Assembly (NCBI GenBank): GCA_963920765.1
Contig: OY987248.1
Span: 18,882,539 to 18,946,538, forward strand
Direction of reading: 5' to 3'
Length of the DNA stretch: 64,000 nt
Origin: Ulota crispa
Taxonomy: Eukaryota > Streptophyta > Bryopsida > Orthotrichales > Orthotrichaceae
Both the position numbers and the translations under genes were made by a program. Position 1 is the first letter of the stretch. The number at the start of each line of letters is the position of its first letter. The notes beneath the pieces were generated by a model. The model saw only the letters and a program-made list of their open reading frames with translations. It did not search any database and was not told where the DNA came from. This document shows, piece by piece, positions 56,374-64,000 of this stretch.

Positions 56374-59197
56374 ATGGCGTCTCTTTGGAGGCGAGAGGAT
56401 TACGACGTCGTGAAGCACGACAAGTGTTTCTCCGACTGGAAGGTGAGCACACCACTTGTCGAATCGATCAACATTTGATTTGTTTGGCGCTTAAATTTTC
56501 TTGAATTTTGAATTTTGAATTAGTATCTGGGCGGGCGCGGGCGCGGGCGGGAGTTTTGACTGAAGTGGCGGGGTTGGTGGCTCAGATTCTGGTAAGTCCT
56601 TCCGACTGGAAAGAGCACCCGGTGGGGAGAGAAGGAGGCGAGCGGTTCCGGTCTCGCAATCTGCCCAGCCCGCATGTCGGGTCTGGGGTGTATGAGCTTG
56701 GGGTTACAGTACCTGCTTGGAAAGCACTGGATCTCAACGACGGTCGGAGTTTGACATCCGGGGACGTCATTGTCGTGTACGTCGGCCATGCTGATCACAT
56801 CCGCAAACGGTTGCAGCGGTATGGCCAAGCGGGCGCTCATCTCGAAGGCTCAAGGTAAACTTTCGCAACCTAACTTCCTAAATCACGCTTCTCTTCTTAT
56901 TCTAGATCATAGAAGTGAAGAACGGCAATCGAGATCGTTCTCGCTTGTCAACTTGAACGCTTTGTCAGTCACATCAGAGAGATCAGAGTTCAAGAACACA
57001 CGAGATGTTATAAAATTAATAGACAAAATGCAAAGCTGGTTATTAAAAACGTAGTCTACAAATTGGAGTTTGAAATGTTCAACCTGTCTTCGTTACAATC
57101 CTCTGGTTCCGTGAGGTATTAATTTATCTAAAATTTGATAGATGTGAAGAACGGCATTCGAGATCGTTCTCGCTTGTCAATTTGAACGCTTTTCCAACGC
57201 TTGTCAGTTACATCTGAGGCATTATAGTTTAAGAACACACGAGGTGTTGAAGATTAGTATACAAAATGTGAAGCTGGTTATCAAAAATGTAATCTACAAA
57301 GTACAAACTGGAGTTTGAAATGTTCGTTACAATCCTTTGGTTCCGTGAGTACTCCTGTTTTTCTGTATCATAGAAGTGAAGAACGGCAGTCGAGATCGTT
57401 CTCCCTTGTCAACTTGAACGTTTTTCTAACGTTTGTCAGTTACATCTGCGAGATTAGAGTTCAAGAACACACGAGATGTCGAAAATTAGTGTATAGAATG
57501 CAAAGCTGGTTATTAAAAACGTAGTCTACAAACTGGAGTTTGAGACGTTCGACCGTTACAATCCTCTGGTTTCGGAGGCATCTAAAATTTGATATGGATC
57601 TCTTTAGTTACGGTTCGCTCTGTGGAATCTTTGCAGATCTCCAAAGTCGCCAATGTCTAGGAAGGATCATACAATTACGATTTCCGAGCCGAGCTTCGCA
57701 CAATTTGAAGGCATGCGAATTAGTTGTGGTGAAGAGCATCTTAACAAATATAGCCAGTCAGCAACGTTGGAGGACAGGAACTTCCGATTTGGTGGCAAGA
57801 GGAGCAGCAGATTGGATAAGCAAGTGAGCATTCCTGAGAATCGCACTTCCGTGCCTGAGTTGGCTCCTGCTAGACAACCACCGCGTGGGCCTCGGCTGTT
57901 TTCTGAGGTTTTTGCAATGGGATGCTCGATAGCGTATCGATGGGCGTCGGTAAGATTATTTTCCAGCATTTGTCAAATTGTGGAATCGTTGTAGGCAACC
58001 TCAGATTAGTGGACTTGGTTGCTGTTGCGTTTGCTGAGCTACACCAGAAGCTGCAATTCGCATAAATGGACAATGATTCTGCTTAGTCGGATGAGGGTCA
58101 TTGGAAAGGTGCTAATGCCGTGCGTTGTGCAGACCAGAAGCAAAGAGGTAGCCGAGAACGTGGTATCAGATTTAACGGAAGCCTTCGACTATGCCTGGAA
58201 TAGGGGAGCGAATTCGCATGCGCGGGCTCAAGACATCCTTGCGAAAATTGTGTTTGGCAAACGAGGATCGTACACGCCCTGCTGTTCTAAGAGCAGCTCA
58301 AAATGGGCAGGGTTTCCATTCATGAGAAAGGGCGTCGGTATCAGGATTGCGGCGCACAGACCGGCAGAGGGGAAGGTGCGGAGGTTGCCAGGGCAGAGAA
58401 ATGGACGCGGTTTATTCATGTTACTGAAAAAGAGCCCGCGTTTGATGATCATCGGTGGGAAGTCTACAAAGCATCGTGAATTCACCAAAATAGATATTCC
58501 TGTAGATCGGTGCGGTGTGCTGTTAGAAAACGGACTCGCATGCAATGCTCTACCTCAGAAGGGTCGCAAACGATGTCTCTTGCACATGGATGCCAAGAAG
58601 CCGAGTCGAAGAAAGTCATCACAGGTAGCTTCTCAGGATTCAAGGAGCGGGAGCTTAGCCAGTGACCCGGCCAGCGTTGATTCTCGAAACAGCTTGTCAT
58701 TACCCCCGAGAGCTCCAGGCTCATGTTTCCCCATCCGAGTTCCTAAAAAGCCGACCACGCCGCAAGAACCGAAAAGGAGAGGAAGTGTTTCTTTCAGCAC
58801 GTGGTTAAGCAGGTCCGAGATTCTGAAGGCGAAGAGCGTGGAATGGTTGCTGGCAATGGAGGAAATCAAGGGTAAAGGAGGCAATGTCAACAACCCCTAC
58901 AACGATATCAGCACATCGCCGATTCTGAAGCCCGTGATTCTCTCACCTGATGTCAGTCCCATTGAAGAGCCAAGTCTAGTGCGAGTGAACAGAGTCTCAC
59001 TCAATATTAGTCGTGGTATGGAGCGAGATCAGCCAACTGATCATGATGACATGAATTACGTTCCGAAAGTGGACAATGGCATGCCATACTCAATTGTGTC
59101 ACGAAGATCACCCGTTCGGTGGCCTCCAGCTCCTTCGAGAGACGCATATGCTACCAGCTACAACTCCCCCCAGTTTCCTAGGTTAAGCTTCTCATGA
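56374..59197 (+). CDS. ET: EFFECTOR OF TRANSCRIPTION (ET) family protein, GIY-YIG-like domain
   Basis: Exons 56,374-56,442, 56,586-56,854, 57,637-57,949 and 58,133-59,197 join in phase (GT-AG) to 571 residues. The start follows the family pattern: REDY, VKHD and FSDWK, then SPSDWKEHPVGREG. A GIY-YIG-like fold is marked by GVYELG (57-62), VVYVGHAD (86-93) and the Arg-rich RKRLQRYG that follows. Exon 3 ends in the family phrase SIAYRWAS and exon 4 opens with TEAFDYAWNRG. One ET cysteine motif is visible, C344-x9-C354-x10-C365-x2-H368, containing KGRKRC. The last 190 residues are Ser/Pro-rich and probably disordered. ET proteins are plant-specific nuclear regulators linked to gibberellin response and cell differentiation; single-strand DNA cutting has been reported for Arabidopsis ET2. 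Intron 2 carries three 230-base repeats. Confidence 0.85.
56902..57580 (+). repeat. Three tandem units of about 230 bases in ET intron 2
   Basis: Units begin at about 56,904, 57,138 and 57,367 with GAAGTGAAGAACGGCA(A/G)TCGA-like sequence. They continue through TCGTTCTCGCTTGTCAACTTG and CAAGAACACACGAG to a shared AAACTGGAGTTTGA end. Units 1 and 3 are closest. They fill most of the intron. Confidence 0.85.
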
Positions 59198-60695
59198 CCA
59201 CCAACATCCCGCCCATGATCCCTGTAATATTGGTTTTACTGGTTTCTCCCTGTAGTTATCGGGATACCGCTTGTATCATAGATTCGTGGCATTTGTTGAG
59301 TTTCAACTTATGTCTTCCAGAGCACGTGCTGTTCTTCTAGAATCGAATGTTCCGATATTTTCTGCTCACAATTATTATTTTTTTCATTTTTAGCAATCAG
59401 TAAAGGGAAGGCACCGAATTTAGGGTTTTCCGCTCCCGAAGTAACGCTTTAGTTGTTTACTCATGCGCATCACTTTGCATGGATCATGTCGATTTGACCG
59501 ATATGTGTGCTGCACAACTTGTGTGTGCAGAAGTGTGAAAATTCATGGATAACATTGTCCTAACGCTTTCACTATGTTGTATGACGTGTTGGGATCAGTG
59601 TTCTGGGATGCAGGATTAATTAACTGATCTGAGAGGCCCTTTTCATTTTTTTCCAGTACTGAGGAATAATGATACAGAACCACAGATTAACACTTTCAAC
59701 AAAGCGTGAGATTCCACCACAAACAGGGCATACATCAAGGTGCTTTGCCCTAACTCTATTGCAATATAAAGTTCCATTTCATTCAGGTCTTGGCCATGGA
59801 CCCTTTCAAGCTGAGCCGCCGTCCAACTTTCGAGATCCTGTAAATAATCCATTTCATCCTTAAACAAAATTGTTAACCCTTGAATTAGCAGTGAATCGTC
59901 GAACAAACTCAATCAGTATACACTTACAGCTTCACACTCTGAACCGCAGATGCTCTGGAGAGTTTACCACATGGAAAGCATTCGGCAAATTGTAATAGCC
60001 TGCGCCAGAACAGTTCGGCGTCCAAATCAACCTTTACCGACCTCACTCTGTATTTCGTCATTTCCAGGTACTTGAATACTGCTGATGATCAAGCATTCTT
60101 GACTATAAGAGCCTATTCCTTGTTGTGGAGATCAAGAGTGCGGTTTAGATAATATTTTTCTTGGAGTGTTGGACTTGTCAGGCTGCCACCGTAATGATGG
60201 TGAACAATAAAACAAAATAGGTAGGCCGCCTGTGTTTAGACGTGGGTTCTGTGCTCTGTAGCTCTTTTACCCAGCAATCAAGGGCCATGATTGAACCCGC
60301 TTCTGCAGGGCCCGCCGCAGTCTGAGCCAGCTGCTCAAGTTCTTTGACCGAGCCATTGAAAGAGGTGCTTTAATAGTCGAGGCTATGCAGCAGTACTGAC
60401 GAATCCAATGCTACATGGCACTCAAAGAGAGCTCCAGCTGTCTTTCCCATACATGCTGCATGGACGTCGCCACCGCAGGAGGCCACTTGTCGAGTCGCGG
60501 TTAAATCTTAGCCGGATTTTGAGGACGGGATATACCAGCTGAAGGCTCCTCTTCCTAGCCCATCTTCATGAGACTTCCCCTGCTCCCTGTGTAGATGTTA
60601 GTCTTCCCTCGTGTGGCTTGAAATTGTAACGTTGCTGTATTCGTGCTGTAGTGTTGAACTTCGCCGGCCAAGTTATTTTTTGAGCATTTTTCAAG
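59198..60695. other. Between ET and the PMP3 gene
   Basis: Holds the ET 3' end and probably the PMP3 leader. Short frames on both strands (59,643-59,912 minus; 59,669-59,863) have no recognisable motif. CGTGCTGTAG at about 60,640-60,650 could be the acceptor of a leader intron. Confidence 0.4.
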
Positions 60696-61492
60696 ATGCC
60701 GATCGGTTCAAGAGGCGCTTACACGTTCGTGGATATCCTCTTGGCCATCCTCTTGCCGCCGTTGGGCGTCTTCCTCAAGTATGGGCTGCAGGTGAGAATA
60801 TACGATGTGTTTACAACTCTTTGTTCGATCGGAGTCTCATTCTAAGTATGTTTAAGCTGTAGCTCGCCATGGCGATCTAAAGTGGCAAAACTTCTTAGTA
60901 AAACGCATGCAAGTTTTGTGATGATTGATGGTAGTTTTATACTATTGAGCTGGTTAGTTTTCATTTCTTTCGGAGTTCGTGTACTTTTCAAACATCTACT
61001 CTGCTAATTCACACTTAGCTCTTCAAACGTACAGTTATAAGGATGCCTCCTGTTTCTGTTGGCTGTATGCGCACATGAACACTTAGCTGTAGTAATACTG
61101 TTAAGGTTGTACTCCCTGTTTTGGCTCTCACCGAGAGCAGGCAGTGCAATAGAGCACTGAATTTTTGTAGGTGAGGCTCTAATGCTTGTCATCATTTTCC
61201 TTGTGAGGCAGAGAACTTGGTGTTTTGGGAGTATGCCATCAGTTTAGGACTTTGCTGAAGCTGTAGATCTGGCACTGCTCCAAGTAGGCTTAAACTAACG
61301 AGGATAATGGAAGAGCTGCTAATCTAGGATGCCCAAAGACTTAACTTGTTGCGTTTTGTGATTACCAAACTGCTTGCGTTCTTATCATCGATTTGTTGGA
61401 CTGTGCAGAGTGAGTTCTGGATCTGTCTCTTGCTGACAATCCTGGGATATATTCCTGGTATCATCTATGCCATCTACGTTATTGTTGGTTAG
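60696..61492 (+). CDS. PMP3: PMP3/RCI2 small hydrophobic membrane protein
   Basis: Two exons, 60,696-60,791 and 61,409-61,492, join in phase at CAG/AGT by GT-AG to 59 residues. The family is unmistakable: DILLAILLPPLGVFLKYGL, then SEFWICLLLTILGYIPGI and IYAIYVIVG at the end. Family members are 52-60 residues with two membrane helices, here about 12-28 and 34-56. They sit in the plasma membrane and limit sodium and potassium entry and membrane hyperpolarisation; plant members are induced by cold, salt and drought. The N-terminal extension before the first helix (MPIGSRGAYTF) is slightly longer than usual. The 617-base intron at the loop between the helices is a common position. The transcript leader is not resolved. 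Confidence 0.95.
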
Positions 61493-62558
61493 GTGAGCAG
61501 GTGATTGGGCCTGTCTGGGCTCTGTTAATAAACTCCACTTTCGGCACCGGCGGTGCACTTGTGCACGTTCTCAACCATCTCTGTTGAAACAAAATAGTAG
61601 TTCCAAGTTATTCCTACGCTCCTTGTGAGTGGACATGGATGTGTGAGGATATGGTGTGATGTGGCTTTTACAAGAATTTCAAAGTATGTACTGTACAGTT
61701 AGAGATTGTTCTCTTTAGGAAGGATGCTTGTGAAAGGGAGTATGATATTGTGTTGTCCCTTCCATTATTGAAATGGATCCTGGAAGCTTTCTGGCTGCTA
61801 CAAGTTTTATGTAGAGCCGTTGAAATCAACAGCTTCTTTTATTTTTTACGTGTCATTACATGCTTGAAGTGTCTTTTGAGTTTTGTGTTGGAATTTGTTT
61901 ATTCATTTATGCATGAACTGCCGGTTTGAAACCTTCTAACATATGAAAGTACTGCATGATTCGAGATCTTGTATGAGATCCTTCAAGAGTGCAGATTAGA
62001 ATGTTATGGTGTCGCCATGTGAACAATAGTTGTAGCTTTGAAGGCCTTTTCTGGTTTTCAATAATTTCGTAAAAAAGTGAGTACTCATAAGTGCTGAGCA
62101 GTTGTACACACTGGAAATCTACTAGATATAATTTCACTCGTGTTCAACAAGATCTTCAATTAATTGTTCATATCTCCTTCAAATCTTGAATTTTTTCCAT
62201 ATAAGTTAGTGACAGGTCTTACGTACAGTGGGGTTCTGAATGTATTTGCATGTATATGAAACACGTGCGCATATACAGCATGGAATAATAATATTTTGAT
62301 GTTAGTTATGATTGGAAACATGGTTGTTTTTTCTTAAAGTTGGTATCCATTATACCAGGAATTGGGAAACCAACCATCCGAACATTTAATACTCGTTGCT
62401 GTGCCATATTTTGTTAATGAAAACAGTAAAAAAAGGTTAATTTGAGAACGTCATCGTGGTATATGTGGACTTGTCACAACCATAATGTTTTGTTTTGAAC
62501 TGTATAAAATTCTATTGAAAAGGGCATTCGGAAGTGGCAGTGGGGAGTCAATGAAAAA
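61493..62558. other. Downstream of PMP3, no gene supported
   Basis: Probably the PMP3 3' end followed by AT-rich intergenic DNA. Short frames only. Confidence 0.4.
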
Positions 62559-62684
62559 CATAATCCCCATATTCGATCAATATGGAGTTGACAGTTGAAT
62601 ATGGAGTGTATCTGTACATTGCGTTGATTTAGATGTATTTCATATTTAATTGACAATTCCATATTGATTGAATATGGGGTTATA
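62559..62684. repeat. Hairpin-forming inverted repeat
   Basis: The left arm (CATAATCCCCATATTCGATC, AATATGGAGTTGACAG) pairs with the right arm (AATTGACAATTCCATATTG, ATTGAATATGGGGTTAT) over about 43 bases with a few mismatches and a loop of about 40 bases. Most likely a small MITE; no target duplication is evident. Confidence 0.6.
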
Positions 62685-62858
62685 AGCAATATAGAAGCTG
62701 TAATTTTTTAAATATTACAAACTCTTTATTGGTGTATAAAAATTCACTTTAGAATATATCACATTGGAATATTATGGAATTGATTAGTCACTAAGTATTG
62801 TAGATTTGAAGTTTTGTTGTGTCTGTGGTTGTATTTACGAGTATTTGTCACATTTATA

Positions 62859-63975
62859 TTAACCTCTAAAGGACCATTGTCCTTACAAGGGACAAATGGG
62901 ATTTTGGGCATGTACCTATAGTAAACTATTTTGTGTGATTTTTTGAAACTTTTATTGAAGATGTGGAATTCAAAAACCTACATGAGAATCTATTTTTTAT
63001 TTCAATCTGACATTTTATGAAGAAACTTTGCTAGATTGGGCAGTTCGGGCAACACCTTCCTAGTGTACTGAAGAGTTGACCACAAGTTTGGGCAACTTGC
63101 ATGGGCAGGAATTTTAGTTTCAGTGGGCAGATTTTGTACGGGCTCTATTTTAATCACTCGGCCTGACAGTATGATCCAAGTGGGAGGCGGGGTGGGTGGG
63201 AACTTTGGGTGCCGAGGGGTGGGAACTTTGGGCACACTTTTGGGAACGCTGGGAGTACGCGCATGAGAGCGCTGAGAGCATGGCCACATTTAGAAAATTT
63301 TGCAGCTGCAGACCCCTCCAGCTGAAATAGGGACCTTTGGAATATGGGAATTGTCAGAATCACAGGGAGGGGAGAATGGGCCCGTGACATGGATTCCAAA
63401 ACCCTACATTCCACTTGCCCCATGCGGAAAACTAGTGTTTCATTGTTTTTAGTGAACTATACAAGTTTTTTTTGTTTTTATTTTTTCTAGTGGTAATATA
63501 CTAATATCACTATGTTTTGACCAATGCGATTCGTGTGATTTATTTTTTTGAATTTTACACAATGCTTCTAGTTTCGTGTAGGGTATATGCAAATTTCATT
63601 ACTTTGTGGCATTGTAAGATTTTACAAAGTATGATGGACACCTTCAATTGCATTGAAAATTTGATCTTCTACATGAAAAAAATAAACCTCAACTTTGCAT
63701 AGAGCAAATTTTTTTATCAATGGTCAAAGGCTTTTTAAAATTTTGGGCAGTAAGGAAAAAAACTTATTTTTCCACTTTAGATGTCAATAACTTCCTCCTT
63801 TACATCCAAAAGGACTTGAAAAATTTCCCACAAGTACCTCTAGTAGTTTAGTGCAAGATCCTAGAGTTGGATTTTCAAGAAAATACAATTTTTATGCCTT
63901 TCTCCTCATTCCCTCAAAAGTGGCAGTTTTCAATAATTTTCACAAAAAAAAAAGGCTTGGTCCTTTAGGGGTTAA
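62859..63975 (+). mobile_element. TTAA element, A-to-B form, with GC-rich internal insert
   Basis: TTAA at 62,859-62,862 and 63,972-63,975 enclose 1,109 bases. The left end CCTCTAAAGGACCATTG and the complement of the right end, CCCCTAAAGGACCAAGC, show the 14-base inverted terminus well. 63,045-63,430 is GC-rich and unlike any other copy in the window. Confidence 0.8.
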
Positions 63976-64000
63976 TACTAGTATATAGGCACATGCTTTG

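Overview
The window is nuclear DNA of a land plant. All five recognisable gene families (NPH3, EFFECTOR OF TRANSCRIPTION, PMP3/RCI2, an EamA/DMT transporter and a DUF985 cupin) are known from plants, and their genes are split by GT-AG introns of about 70 to 1,200 bases. A non-seed plant (bryophyte or lycophyte) is a weak guess. Exons are GC-richer than the AT-rich DNA between them. No rRNA, tRNA, CRISPR array or bacterial feature was seen.

Layout: 1-16,850 is a gene-poor repeat block. 16,852-25,222 holds the phototropism adaptor NPH3 and an unrecognised coiled-coil gene. 27,728-29,789 holds a three-exon DUF985 cupin. 29,790-42,190 is a second repeat block with no gene I could support. 42,195-45,268 is an EamA-type transporter with an unusual C-terminal extension. 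45,269-56,370 is a third repeat block. 56,374-59,197 is an EFFECTOR OF TRANSCRIPTION protein, 60,696-61,492 a tiny two-exon PMP3/RCI2 gene, and the window closes in another mobile element. All genes I could model lie on the + strand. They show no shared pathway beyond being ordinary plant signalling, membrane and nuclear proteins.

The most striking content is a swarm of about 15 non-coding elements flanked by TTAA, with 14-base inverted termini (CCCCTAAAGGACCA and variants). They cover about 12 kb. TTAA target duplication with CCC-starting termini is the signature of piggyBac-type DNA transposons, which to my knowledge are hardly described in land plants. They fall into several subfamilies. 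Two copies are near-perfect fold-backs of one end, three pairs sit side by side sharing one TTAA, and one carries about 390 bases of foreign GC-rich DNA. Around and inside them are other short transposons: a perfect 130-base CACTA-type palindrome, Mutator-like fold-backs with 9-10 base duplications, a hAT-like element with an 8-base duplication, PIF/Harbinger-like elements with TAA duplications, and several dispersed repeats. Three of these short elements lie in introns.

Gene coordinates are reading-frame and splice-site reconstructions by eye. Each spliced model keeps one open frame from start to stop, but transcript ends are not known.
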